Shown here: positions 35,026 to 44,255 of the stretch, in pieces
How positions within the stretch are numbered: position 1 is the stretch's first letter
Layout: each line of letters begins with the position of its first letter
NCBI GenBank assembly: GCA_047947135.1
Contig: CP170457.1
Span: forward strand, 4,526,001-4,590,000
Direction: 5' to 3'
Length of the DNA stretch: 64,000 bases
Source of the DNA: Planctobacterium sp047947135
Lineage (GTDB): Bacteria > Pseudomonadota > Gammaproteobacteria > Enterobacterales > Alteromonadaceae
Program-made: the position numbers and the translations under genes
Notes under the pieces: model-generated
Told to the model about the DNA's origin: nothing
Databases searched by the model: none
The model's input: only the letters and a program-made list of their open reading frames with translations

Positions 35026-36216
35026 TTACATCTTACTGTCTAAGTATTTGCCAGTTTCTTTATGCCCGAAATCCGGCAACATTTGATAAAATAAAGCGAC
35101 GATTTCCTGCTTTTCCCAACGCCTATTAGATTTCATCTCACTAATTGCAGTTTCGAAGTGACTCAGCAACTCATTGTTGTATTCCAGCTTGTTCTTGATC
35201 ACACCTAAATTTCTATAGGTATGCATATCTAGAACTTCTTTATCGGTGAAAAATTCTTCAAAGTCTTTTTCACCTGTAGTGTCACTGGCGCTAAAAAGGC
35301 ATGGCCACTTACCCTGATTTATAAGTGAGGCCGCTTCATGTCTAGCCTGTTCTTCACTATCACAGAGATATGGCTCAAGGCCACGGTTTTGTAAATATCT
35401 AATGGCAATATCTGAGAAAGATATCAGGTGTAAAGACTCACTGAGTTTGGGAAAGTAAATATCCCTGCTTTCCCCAAATAAGCATGACATTAAACACAAC
35501 TCCCCCGACTCTTGCGGAGTAACAAAGTATCGACGCACGTCATTGGGTGCAACAATGGGTTGTTGCTTCAGAATACGTTGGTTAAATCCATGTAGTAATG
35601 AACCATCCGAAAACGCTACATTAGCAAATCGCGCAGTAGAAATATTAAGCTCTTTGCTGAGGCGCATCAAAAACATTTCCATAATGCGCTTGGAAGCTCC
35701 CATCATATTGACTGGGTTAGCGGCTTTATCAGTAGACACACAAAAGTACTTTTGTGTGTCACCTCGCATAGCCTGCTCGACCGTTTTCTTAGTATTGAAA
35801 ATATTGACGTCGATCATTCGCATCAAAGTAAACGGGTCTTTCTCACTGCGCACGTGCTTCAATGCTGACAGGTTCAAAACATAATCATAAGGGCCGTTTG
35901 CGTTATAAAATGCTTCGTATTCAACACTACCAATGTCGAGAGCAAAAGTACTAAACTCCCCTGAGATATAGCCAAACGAGCTTCTAATGTCACGGACCAA
36001 TTCAACAAGATTATTTTCACTGATATCGACCACATGCAATTTGTTAGGGCTTCGTTTAAAAATCTCTTTGGAGACCGCTTGACCAATGGATCCAGCCCCC
36101 CCGAGAACCAGAAATGAAGCCCCGGCTACCAAATCTTTAATTGCGCTCTCATTATTATTTACATCTTGTTCAAACAGGGCGGTATTTCTACCTATTAGAT
36201 TCAGTAATGACGACAT
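35026..36216 (-). CDS. legB: Nucleotide-sugar 4,6-dehydratase (LegB/FlaA1-like)
   Basis: A 396-residue extended SDR of the short FlaA1/CapD type that makes a 4-keto-6-deoxy sugar nucleotide. NAD-binding 'GGAGSIGQAV' spans residues 39-48. 'CVSTDKAANPVN' and 'MMGASKRIMEMF' provide the Ser/Thr-Met-Lys catalytic set (Thr162, Met172, Lys176) seen in this group, where Met replaces the usual Tyr. Unlike WbpM it has no membrane domain. Its place before legC supports the leg assignment; the GDP- or UDP-linked substrate cannot be decided here. Confidence 0.85.
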   Translation of the reverse strand: MSSLLNLIGRNTALFEQDVNNNESAIKDLVAGASFLVLGGAGSIGQAVSKEIFKRSPNKLHVVDISENNLVELVRDIRSSFGYISGEFSTFALDIGSVEYEAFYNANGPYDYVLNLSALKHVRSEKDPFTLMRMIDVNIFNTKKTVEQAMRGDTQKYFCVSTDKAANPVNMMGASKRIMEMFLMRLSKELNISTARFANVAFSDGSLLHGFNQRILKQQPIVAPNDVRRYFVTPQESGELCLMSCLFGESRDIYFPKLSESLHLISFSDIAIRYLQNRGLEPYLCDSEEQARHEAASLINQGKWPCLFSASDTTGEKDFEEFFTDKEVLDMHTYRNLGVIKNKLEYNNELLSHFETAISEMKSNRRWEKQEIVALFYQMLPDFGHKETGKYLDSKM

Positions 36217-36224
36217 GACTACAC

Positions 36225-37535
36225 TCAGTTGTTTACGTGAAAAACTTTTTGAACAATCCCTTTAGTATCTATTAATTTATGGGTATAGGGGACCTCCATA
36301 CCAATAAACTCCTTGTGATCCACTAATACGACCACAATATTTGAAGCTTCCATGGCCGCATTCAAATTGACCAATGTCATGTGCTTATCCAGCGTTTCAG
36401 GTAGTTGATCTATATTGGGTTCTACTACTAATAGATCTCCGGCATGAAACTCCGAAATTTGCTGAGTAATTTGCAATGCAGGGCTTTCTCGCAAATCATC
36501 AATATTAGCTTTAAAAGCCAATCCTAAGCAGGCAATTGAAACATTTGATGCCGACAAATTAGGATTTTCACTTAAAAACTCAGCGATAGCGATTTTCACC
36601 TTGTTTGCCACCCACTGAGGCTTGTAATCATTGACCTGTCTGGCGGTATGAATAAGCTTTGCTAATTGAGGTGTTCTGGATACGATAAACCACGGATCCA
36701 CAGCGATACAATGCCCACCTACCCCTGGTCCAGGTTGCAAAATATTAACTCTTGGATGTCGGTTCGCTAAGCGGATTAATTCCCAAACGTCGATATCTAA
36801 CTCATCACAGATCAGCGATAATTCATTGGCAAAAGCTATATTAACGTCTCTGTAGGAGTTTTCAGTCAACTTAGCCATTTCAGCGGTTCTTGCATTAGTA
36901 ATAACACACTCCCCTTTTACAAATGACTTATACAGACTTACGGCTCGTTCAGAACATTCAGGTGACATGCCCCCAATCACACGGTCGTTTTCCACCAACT
37001 CTCTAACGACCTGACCGGGAAGCACTCTTTCAGGGCAATGGGCAATATTAACATCCGGCGTCCTGTCCGAATTCTTCGTGTTTGGAAAAACTAAATCAGG
37101 CCTTGCATCTGTCAACCACTCAGCAACTTTCTCTGTTGCTCCAACCGGACTGGTCGATTCTAAAATGACTAAATCGCCCCTTTTTAGTACTTTTGCAATG
37201 GACTTAGTTGCCTTTTCAACATATTCAAGATTTGGCTCAGGAAAATTATTCTCATTACATGGGAAAAACGGTGTTGGCACAGCAATTAAGAAGGCGTCAG
37301 CTGGTTCAGGAACTATTGATGCCAGTAGCCGTCCTTCATTGACAACTCCACGCACCATGACATCTAATTCCGGCTCGACGATATGAATCTCACCTCGATT
37401 AATGGTATTCACCACATCCTGCCTTACATCAATACCAATTACTTGCTTGCCATATGCTGCAAACATCGCCGCTGTTGGCAGACCAATATAGCCTAGTCCT
37501 ACAACTGAGATAGTGTTAAAACTTGATTGTTTCAT
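36225..37535 (-). CDS. wecC: UDP-N-acetyl-D-mannosamine dehydrogenase
   Basis: A 436-residue NAD-dependent UDP-sugar 6-dehydrogenase that oxidises UDP-ManNAc to UDP-ManNAcA. Motifs are 'VVGLGYIGLPTAAMFA' (NAD binding), 'LTENSYRDVNIAFANELS' with the active-site Lys/Asn, 'GPGVGGHCIAVDPWF' with the catalytic Cys276, and 'ACLGLAFKANIDDLRESPA'. It lies directly after wecB, which supplies its substrate. The pair suggests ManNAcA or a derivative in the repeat unit. Confidence 0.92.
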   Translation of the reverse strand: MKQSSFNTISVVGLGYIGLPTAAMFAAYGKQVIGIDVRQDVVNTINRGEIHIVEPELDVMVRGVVNEGRLLASIVPEPADAFLIAVPTPFFPCNENNFPEPNLEYVEKATKSIAKVLKRGDLVILESTSPVGATEKVAEWLTDARPDLVFPNTKNSDRTPDVNIAHCPERVLPGQVVRELVENDRVIGGMSPECSERAVSLYKSFVKGECVITNARTAEMAKLTENSYRDVNIAFANELSLICDELDIDVWELIRLANRHPRVNILQPGPGVGGHCIAVDPWFIVSRTPQLAKLIHTARQVNDYKPQWVANKVKIAIAEFLSENPNLSASNVSIACLGLAFKANIDDLRESPALQITQQISEFHAGDLLVVEPNIDQLPETLDKHMTLVNLNAAMEASNIVVVLVDHKEFIGMEVPYTHKLIDTKGIVQKVFHVNN

Positions 37536-37589
37536 ATTCGATTTTAAACCTTTTCCCTGACCCTAAGGAGGACATCATTATTCGATTCA

Positions 37590-38726
37590 TTATTTAAAAG
37601 AGCTGGTTTCATCCCCCGCCAGGATACTAGCTATACGCTCGCAGGTTTTGCCATCTCCATATGGATTATGGGCAAAGCTCATCTTTTGATATTCCTGTTC
37701 ATCTTCTAGCAGAGTGGCTATAGCAGATGTGATTTTTTCGATACTCGTTCCAACTAATCTCACGGTTCCTGCTGCAACTGCTTCGGGGCGTTCTGTCGTA
37801 TCCCTCATAACTAAAACGGGTATACCTAAAGATGGAGCCTCTTCCTGTATACCGCCAGAGTCAGTCAAAATAATTTTTGCCTGAATCATTAGATACACAA
37901 AGGGTAAATACTGTTGGGGCTCGATCAGGTGAACATTTTCAATATTGGATAGATTTCGCCATACAGGCTCACGAACATTAGGGTTTAAATGAACAGGATA
38001 GATGATTTGAGCCTCAGGAAAGCGCTTTGCTGTAATAGCAAGTGCTTCACATATTCGCTCGAAACCTTCCCCAAAACTTTCCCTTCTGTGCCCGGTGACA
38101 AGGACTAATGGTTTATTCTCGTCCAACATAGGAAATGTCTGCGCCAATTTTGCAGTCAGAGAGGAATCTCGATCAATTTTTTCCTTCACCATTAACAGAG
38201 CATCTATTACGGTATTACCTACAACGTATACACCTGAAGCTTTGCACCCCTCTGCTAACAAATTATCGCGGGAAACACTAGTCGGTGCGAAATGGTAACG
38301 CGTAAGATTACTTGTGAGCTTTCTGTTTGCTTCTTCTGGCCAGGGGCTATATATATCACCGGTACGAAGCCCCGCTTCCACATGTCCAACACTAATTTTT
38401 TCATAATATGCCGCAAGACTGGCAGCAAATGTTGTTGCGGTATCACCATGTACCAAGACTATGTCAGGCCGACAACTTTTAAGAATAGGTTTGAACTCCA
38501 ACAAAATTCGCGAAGTCACATCGTTGAGAGATTGCCCTTCTCTCATTAGGTTTAAGTCATAATCAACGCGAATATCAAAAAGCTCAATCACCTGATCTAA
38601 CATTTCCCGGTGCTGCGCTGTTACACACACTTTGACTTCAAATCGAGTATCAGCACGCAAAACATTAATGAGTGGGGCCATCTTAATGGCTTCAGGACGC
38701 GTGCCAAATACAATTAAAATTTTCAT
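37590..38726 (-). CDS. wecB: UDP-N-acetylglucosamine 2-epimerase (non-hydrolysing)
   Basis: A 378-residue cytoplasmic enzyme that interconverts UDP-GlcNAc and UDP-ManNAc. It starts 'MKILIVFGTRPEAIKMAPLI', with 'VHGDTATTFAASLAAYY', 'GHVEAGLRTGDIYSPWPEE', 'VTGHRRESFG' and 'DSGGIQEEAPSLGIPVLVMR'. These are diagnostic of WecB rather than the hydrolysing LegG type. The length is normal. wecC follows after 54 nt. Confidence 0.95.
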   Translation of the reverse strand: MKILIVFGTRPEAIKMAPLINVLRADTRFEVKVCVTAQHREMLDQVIELFDIRVDYDLNLMREGQSLNDVTSRILLEFKPILKSCRPDIVLVHGDTATTFAASLAAYYEKISVGHVEAGLRTGDIYSPWPEEANRKLTSNLTRYHFAPTSVSRDNLLAEGCKASGVYVVGNTVIDALLMVKEKIDRDSSLTAKLAQTFPMLDENKPLVLVTGHRRESFGEGFERICEALAITAKRFPEAQIIYPVHLNPNVREPVWRNLSNIENVHLIEPQQYLPFVYLMIQAKIILTDSGGIQEEAPSLGIPVLVMRDTTERPEAVAAGTVRLVGTSIEKITSAIATLLEDEQEYQKMSFAHNPYGDGKTCERIASILAGDETSSFK

Positions 38727-38864
38727 GTACTATAGCTCTAGTAGTTACGGTGTTTCGGAACGTTAAAATGCATATTTGTTCCATGATTGATTTCTGTTTT
38801 GAGGGCTTAAAAGCATCTAATATTTGCAAAGTAACTTTTAAACTTCATTCACCCACTGAATATT

Positions 38865-40175
38865 TCAGCTTGGTTCGTTTTCGTGCAAGACCGTGTCACG
38901 TCTAAAAAGTAAGGACACAAAAACCGCCAAAATAAAACTCAAAAGAGCACCAATCAATATTATTTGAAAACGATTGGGTTTAAATACTTTTCCGGTTACC
39001 TTAGCGGATTGAACTAAGTCATAAAAATTAATATCAGCAATATCAAGGTCATATGAATTTAGCGTCTCAATTTCCATGACTAACGCAGGGTAGGTATCAA
39101 TGAATGGCGTATCATCTTTTCGATTCTGAAGTCGCAACAGAGTTGGGTCCTCGTTAATTTTGGAAATTTCACTGGAGATTTCATTAATCCTGGTTAAAAA
39201 GATGGAGTCATCTTCCCGCCCCATTAAGGACTCTTCGACTGCATTTAAATATTTAATGCCCATTAAATAAAGTGGTAATTCCTGGCTTGATCCACTTAAG
39301 TTTATTTTTGTCACGGATTGTGGTGCTAGTTTGTCATTTAACTCATCTATAGGCGTTGGCTCCTCTATTGATAACTTAGTCGCTATCTTTTTTGCCTCTC
39401 TGACATTAGCCAATTGTGTCAGTCTATTCATTTGAGTTAGCTTCACCAACAGATCTCTTTCCTGACTCAGCAAATCGATTTTCAGGCTATTTTCATACAC
39501 TATTCGTTCAATTTGTCTCTCGCGATCTATTCTTGCACTTTCCTTTAACAGCTTCATACGACGCTGTATATTAGCTATGCGAGACTCTTTCGCTATTTTC
39601 ATCGAGGCAAGTAAAGTTTCATGCATCTCTTTGTTTGTATACTCAATATATTCATTTACAAACTCTGTTGCCTTTGGTTCATTATTAGATATTAGTACTA
39701 ATTCTATAAGCTTAGGAGCGACCGCTATTTCGATTCCATTTTCATAAATTGACTCTAAAACAGTAATTTCAATATTATCCAGAAGTCTATTCAGAGTAAT
39801 TGATTCTCCAGATGGTTGCTCGTGACTCCAATTATTGAGAATTTCATTTTTGGAGATAAAGGAAATCATGTTTCTTTCTGTTCGCAACAACTCATAATAC
39901 TGTTGAAACAAACCAACATTTGAATATTCGACAAATGTTGCCAGATTAAACCTCTCAATTTCGAGTCGACTAGGCATCTTCACCCGCGCAACACTTAAAT
40001 ATTGTTTCTGAATTGAGAAGGCAACCCCGGCACTTGCAGACATTCCAATAAACGAAATAATCAAAATCAGCTTCCAGCTTTTTACTAAACTGTATAGCAT
40101 CTCCCGAATATCTATCACATCGTTGTCCATTGACCCTTGATTGTTTGTGTTCATGTTAGGTTGCTGATTATCCAT
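38865..40175 (-). CDS. wzz: Polysaccharide chain-length determinant (Wzz family)
   Basis: A 436-residue inner-membrane protein that sets glycan chain length with Wzy. One helix lies near residues 34-55 ('LILIISFIGMSASAGVAFSI') and one near 411-430 ('FQIILIGALLSFILAVFVSL'). Between them is a long periplasmic part with a coiled-coil-like stretch (about residues 185-265). The N-terminal 'IDIREMLYSLVKSWKLIL' is typical. No tyrosine-kinase domain follows, so this is a Wzz rather than a Wzc. It lies between a GT4 gene and wecB, with 138 nt to the latter. Confidence 0.88.
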   Translation of the reverse strand: MDNQQPNMNTNNQGSMDNDVIDIREMLYSLVKSWKLILIISFIGMSASAGVAFSIQKQYLSVARVKMPSRLEIERFNLATFVEYSNVGLFQQYYELLRTERNMISFISKNEILNNWSHEQPSGESITLNRLLDNIEITVLESIYENGIEIAVAPKLIELVLISNNEPKATEFVNEYIEYTNKEMHETLLASMKIAKESRIANIQRRMKLLKESARIDRERQIERIVYENSLKIDLLSQERDLLVKLTQMNRLTQLANVREAKKIATKLSIEEPTPIDELNDKLAPQSVTKINLSGSSQELPLYLMGIKYLNAVEESLMGREDDSIFLTRINEISSEISKINEDPTLLRLQNRKDDTPFIDTYPALVMEIETLNSYDLDIADINFYDLVQSAKVTGKVFKPNRFQIILIGALLSFILAVFVSLLFRRDTVLHENEPS

Positions 40176-40262
40176 GATTTCCTATTCACTGAGAAAAGCC
40201 CAGCAGATCATACTGGAATTGATTGATGCTTCCAAGTACAGCTTTGGTGAAAAACAACGTAT

Positions 40263-41378
40263 TTATTGGGCGAGAGTATCGCTATAACGTGGATGACTGG
40301 TTATTTTTGTAATCGCCTCAAAAAACTTTTTTGCGTCATATAGATTTGCGTTTCTTTGACAAGCATTGCGCATCTTCATTAACTGACTGATTTTCAATTC
40401 CGAGATAACTTTGACGCAAATTTCAGTTCCTGGGTCTGCAGGCAAGAGGTAACCATTAGATTTATTTTCTATTGTTTCCAGTACCCCTCCTTCAGAGACA
40501 CCAATAACAGGCTTTCCGGCCCCATGAGACTCTAGTGGACTCATGCCAAAATCTTCGTCTTTCGGTATATATATAGTTGCCATGCAGTTGCCCATTAAAT
40601 CTGCTAGTTTCTCTTCCGAAACCCAACCTGTAAATTGAATATTTTCTCTATCTTTGGCCAACTCTCGTAAGTATAACTCTTGCGAACCACCTGAGGTAAC
40701 TATCAGTTTTTTGTCTGGCATTTCCATAAATGCCCTAACAATCGTTTCAACACGCTTGTATGGCTCAAGCCTTGCTGTTGAGAGGAAGTAGTCACCATCT
40801 GAAAGGTACTTAAATCGTTCTGTATTAACGGGGGGATAAAGTACTTCGGCATCGACATTTAAGTGCTTTTTTAGTCTTCCTTGCACATTTTTTGAGTTGC
40901 ACAGCACCACGTCCATTTTACTTAGAGCTTGTTCGTATTTTGGTTGAAACCATGCTATCAGCGCATTAAGTGCAGGTTTTTGCCATGTGGGAATAGTATC
41001 GAAGTAATACTCTTTTAGGTCGTATACAAATCTTGGTGGTGTGTGGCAATAATAGATGTTTTTTTGAGCTTTCGTTTTGAGGATAGCCAGTGGTGCATTA
41101 CTACCTGAAAATATAACGTTCTCGTATGATGAGAGATTTGGGCATTTTTGCAGGAAGGCCCGGGCACATTTAATCGTTTGCCAGCCTTGTATACTGGTAG
41201 GTTGAGCCAAAAATCTGCTTCTGTTTTCTATTTCACCAAGTTCCGGAAAACAATCGCGATTAATCCAACCTGCGATCAAGTCCATATGCTTGAAATGTCT
41301 GCATAAGTCCAACGTGACAGCTTCAGCACCACCCTTTACCTGCAAAAAATCATACAAGACCACGGATTTAGCTGGCAT
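40263..41378 (-). CDS. Family 4 glycosyltransferase
   Basis: A 371-residue GT-B glycosyltransferase for repeat-unit assembly in the cytoplasm. The N-terminal 'VVLYDFLQVKGGAEAVTLDL' is the glycine-rich acceptor-side motif, with 'YCHTPPRFVYDL', 'STARLEPYKRVETIV' and the EX7E-like 'EDFGMSPLESHGAGKPVIGV'. The ATG at 41378 has AAGGA 7 nt upstream and overlaps the preceding gene by 11 nt; a longer in-frame ATG at 41399 is less likely. The family resembles mannosyltransferases such as WbdA/RfbW, but the donor is not assured. Confidence 0.88.
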   Translation of the reverse strand: MPAKSVVLYDFLQVKGGAEAVTLDLCRHFKHMDLIAGWINRDCFPELGEIENRSRFLAQPTSIQGWQTIKCARAFLQKCPNLSSYENVIFSGSNAPLAILKTKAQKNIYYCHTPPRFVYDLKEYYFDTIPTWQKPALNALIAWFQPKYEQALSKMDVVLCNSKNVQGRLKKHLNVDAEVLYPPVNTERFKYLSDGDYFLSTARLEPYKRVETIVRAFMEMPDKKLIVTSGGSQELYLRELAKDRENIQFTGWVSEEKLADLMGNCMATIYIPKDEDFGMSPLESHGAGKPVIGVSEGGVLETIENKSNGYLLPADPGTEICVKVISELKISQLMKMRNACQRNANLYDAKKFFEAITKITSHPRYSDTLAQ

Positions 41379-42525
41379 CCAAATTTCCTTGGTATACATC
41401 TGTAATCCTTTTTGCGATGATTTTTATATCAAATTCGGACAACAGTTTCCTGTTATTGAGCTTTCCCATAGTGATTAAATGGTCCCGATGCTCTATGTAA
41501 TGCAATAGCATATTTTTAAGTTTGTCCTTGTCATATGTCGGGCACACGAGCCCATTTTGCCCATGTTCTATAACGAAGGACATCCCGGAACCAGCAACAT
41601 CACTAACCAGTGCAGGTTTGGCTAACAACGCTGCCTCAAGCAGTACTACTCCAAATGCCTCTGTACGCTCTATAGAAGGCAGCAACAGTAAATCACAAGT
41701 CTCTAACAGTTGGTTCCTGGTGTCATCATTAACACTCCCATGCAGCTTCACAATGTCTTTTACACCTAGCTCTGTGACTTGCCTTTCTAACGTTTTCTTT
41801 AGTTCACCGTCACCCACTATATCGAGTCGGATATCGTGACCCGCATCGTGGATTTCCGAAACTGCATCAATGACCTGTTTGTGATTCTTATAATAGGTTA
41901 AGCGCCCTATCATATTAAGACGCAATGCAGAATCCGGTGATTTTGTTTCATTACTTTGAGGGTCTGAGATTTTAATGCCCAATGGCACAACCTGACACTT
42001 ATCAATAAATGGTTTTAGCGGCTCGCTGCTTTCAAGGTAATTCGGAGACGTTGCGACTATGCTTTTACTCTGCTTAAGCAAGAGATACTCAAATATCCTA
42101 TAAACGGGATATAGTAGTTTAACCCACATATTCGGACTCGCGCCTAGCACATCAGAATGCCAATGCACCACAATTTGGCTTTCTGATACCAGCACCCCCT
42201 TAAGTAATAACAGCCAAAATGCAGAAAGGTTGGGCAAATGGACATGTAATATATCGGGCTTTTCCGTTTTTAATGCCTGAATCAATCTAAATGGGTACAG
42301 TGGAGCTATAGGTGCAAATATGATTTGACCATAGCACTGGACTTCGTAGATTGTACAGCCACACCAGTTATATGGAGAACCACTTTGGTGCAGCTGTTCG
42401 GAATGAACTACAGCTGATACAGATAGTCCCTGGCGCCCTTGTTCCTCCATTAGCTGAGACATAAAGGTCTCAATCCCGCCAAAGTGTGGCGGGAAGTATT
42501 TACCAATATGAAGAACTTTCAACAT
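41368..42525 (-). CDS. Family 4 glycosyltransferase
   Basis: A 385-residue GT-B enzyme. Motifs include 'VLHIGKYFPPHFGGIETFMS', 'VHWHSDVLG', 'LNMIGRLTYYKNHKQVIDAV' and 'EAFGVVLLEAALLAKPALVS' with the EX7E pair. Both this and the overlapping downstream GT4 follow the GT-C/TPR membrane gene. They probably add successive sugars to the lipid-linked repeat unit. Donor and linkage are unknown. Confidence 0.9.
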   Translation of the reverse strand: MLKVLHIGKYFPPHFGGIETFMSQLMEEQGRQGLSVSAVVHSEQLHQSGSPYNWCGCTIYEVQCYGQIIFAPIAPLYPFRLIQALKTEKPDILHVHLPNLSAFWLLLLKGVLVSESQIVVHWHSDVLGASPNMWVKLLYPVYRIFEYLLLKQSKSIVATSPNYLESSEPLKPFIDKCQVVPLGIKISDPQSNETKSPDSALRLNMIGRLTYYKNHKQVIDAVSEIHDAGHDIRLDIVGDGELKKTLERQVTELGVKDIVKLHGSVNDDTRNQLLETCDLLLLPSIERTEAFGVVLLEAALLAKPALVSDVAGSGMSFVIEHGQNGLVCPTYDKDKLKNMLLHYIEHRDHLITMGKLNNRKLLSEFDIKIIAKRITDVYQGNLDAS

Positions 42526-42542
42526 GTTAGACTCGATTAGAT

Positions 42543-44153
42543 CTATTCAAGACCACATTGAGATTTTAGTTTTGCAAGTCGCCTATTGTATGCGTCGTAT
42601 TTTTCCGCACGGGTTAACATACCCTCGGCAAATTCGCATTGCCCTTTCAAAACATAAGGTAGTGCCAGCGTGGCCAGTATCTGTGCTTTTATTTTGGGGT
42701 AACCAATGATACCTAGCAAGTGCACCCCGATGCGATGTGCCTTACCCATTTCGTCCATAGATTGTAATAGCTCTATATATGATATCACCGTGCCAGCAGA
42801 CAGTTTTTTAGTTTCCTGACCAACCTGCAAAGCTATTTGAAACCACAGATCGGCATTCTGGAATTTCTCTTCACTCGCATACACCAGCGCCAACGCACCG
42901 TAGAGCCGGGAATTATCCTCAACGTGGACCATATTCTGCCGAAATAGCTCCTTGGGGTTATTCCATAGTTGTAAGCGCTGCCATGTTAGCGACGACATTA
43001 CGGTGAGAGACATGACACCCAAAATCACAAGATACTTCCTAGATACCTGCCTGGTCTGTAATAGCTGATAAACGAGTCCTGCAATCCCGATGGTTAAAAG
43101 GGCATTGGGCAAGTAAGCTCTGTGTTCGAAATAGGTATCAGATATAGGTAAAAATGACGACTCTACCAGATGCGCTACAAAATACAGCACCACCCCACAA
43201 ACAAATAACGGTTGTTGTCTATGCTTGAACAAAATATAGATCAGAATACCAAATCCAAAAAATGCGGCCCATACTTGCCAATCTGACCATGTATACATTG
43301 CCACCTTTGATTCCAAGAGTAATGGAAAAGGAATGAAAAATTTATATAGATAGGTCCAGAGCACTGGCAACTGATGAGTAAAATACTGCCAGCGGGTTAT
43401 AACATCTGTTTCTCGTGAAAACCGGTCCAGCTTGTCAATCACATGAGTGCCCGAAACAAAATCCAGCAATTGCCCTAGCAGCAATAGCATGGTGACACCG
43501 ATAATAAGCTGTACAGATTTTTTCCTGCTGATTGATTGAAACACAAAAATTTCAATGGCCAGAATAGACAAGGGCAATGTCGCCACGTTTTGTTTGGAAA
43601 GCATACCGCAGACCATCGACAGGATGCATAAGATTAACCACCCCCAACGATGCGATTTCTCCTGTTGACGGAATTTACAATATGCGACCAGCCCCAGAAG
43701 ATAAAAGAAAGCCGCGAACAATGTAATTCTTTGCACAACATACACTACCGCTTGTGTATTTAACGGAAGTACCAGAAATAACACTGCACAGAATAGTGCA
43801 ATATAGTTGTGGTTAGTTGCCACCGGGTTATTTGAGAATGCCTTGAGTAATAGTAGACAAAGCCAGAATACCAGCCCGCCATTTAGCATATGCAGCAGGA
43901 AATTTACTAAATGAAAATGAAAAACATCATCAAGGCCAAAAATGAAATGCAGCTGGAAACTTATGTAGGGAATGATGCGCATCGAGTAAGCATTAAAAAG
44001 CTCATGAAATGAGGCGCTTCGTAGAAATGCTTCATTTACGATGGAATCGTAATCATCAAGATAAAAAGGTACAGAAAACGAAGGTACGAACAATAACGTG
44101 CAAAAAATAGCAACCACACTAAAAAAGATTAACCTGTAAGATACTCTTGTCAT
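42543..44153 (-). CDS. Multi-spanning membrane protein with C-terminal TPR-like region (GT-C/TMTC-like)
   Basis: A 536-residue protein with about 11 predicted helices and a soluble helical C-terminal ~130 residues with TPR-like repeats ('ALVYASEEKFQNADLWFQIA', 'CEFAEGMLTRAEKYDAYNRR'). The first periplasmic loop has 'VPFYLDDYDSIV' with an Asp-Asp (about residues 33-34), the place of the catalytic acidic motif in GT-C and TMTC proteins. It may transfer a lipid-linked sugar to protein or glycan. It lies between the surface-protein terminator and the GT4 genes. ATG at 44153 has GAGG 9 nt upstream. The family call is moderate; the substrate is unknown. Confidence 0.6.
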   Translation of the reverse strand: MTRVSYRLIFFSVVAIFCTLLFVPSFSVPFYLDDYDSIVNEAFLRSASFHELFNAYSMRIIPYISFQLHFIFGLDDVFHFHLVNFLLHMLNGGLVFWLCLLLLKAFSNNPVATNHNYIALFCAVLFLVLPLNTQAVVYVVQRITLFAAFFYLLGLVAYCKFRQQEKSHRWGWLILCILSMVCGMLSKQNVATLPLSILAIEIFVFQSISRKKSVQLIIGVTMLLLLGQLLDFVSGTHVIDKLDRFSRETDVITRWQYFTHQLPVLWTYLYKFFIPFPLLLESKVAMYTWSDWQVWAAFFGFGILIYILFKHRQQPLFVCGVVLYFVAHLVESSFLPISDTYFEHRAYLPNALLTIGIAGLVYQLLQTRQVSRKYLVILGVMSLTVMSSLTWQRLQLWNNPKELFRQNMVHVEDNSRLYGALALVYASEEKFQNADLWFQIALQVGQETKKLSAGTVISYIELLQSMDEMGKAHRIGVHLLGIIGYPKIKAQILATLALPYVLKGQCEFAEGMLTRAEKYDAYNRRLAKLKSQCGLE

Positions 44154-44211
44154 CAGCAATTACCTCAAAGAAAAAACCGTTTCTTTAGCCAAAGATAAAA
44201 TAAACAGACAT

Positions 44212-44240
44212 AAAAAAAGCGAGGTTTCCCCCGCTTTTTA
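44212..44240 (-). terminator. Rho-independent terminator after the surface-protein gene
   Basis: On the minus strand a GC-rich stem (GCGGGGG / CCTCGC with a small mismatch) with a short GAAA-type loop is followed by seven T residues, starting 16 nt after the stop of the gene at 44256-45659. It should end the surface-protein transcript before the glycosyltransferase genes. Confidence 0.8.
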
Positions 44241-44255
44241 AAAAAGTAAGAAAGC

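Noticed and set aside
38727..38864. Possible promoter between wzz and wecB
   Set aside because: The 138-bp spacer is AT-rich, but no paired -35/-10 hexamers of useful quality were seen.
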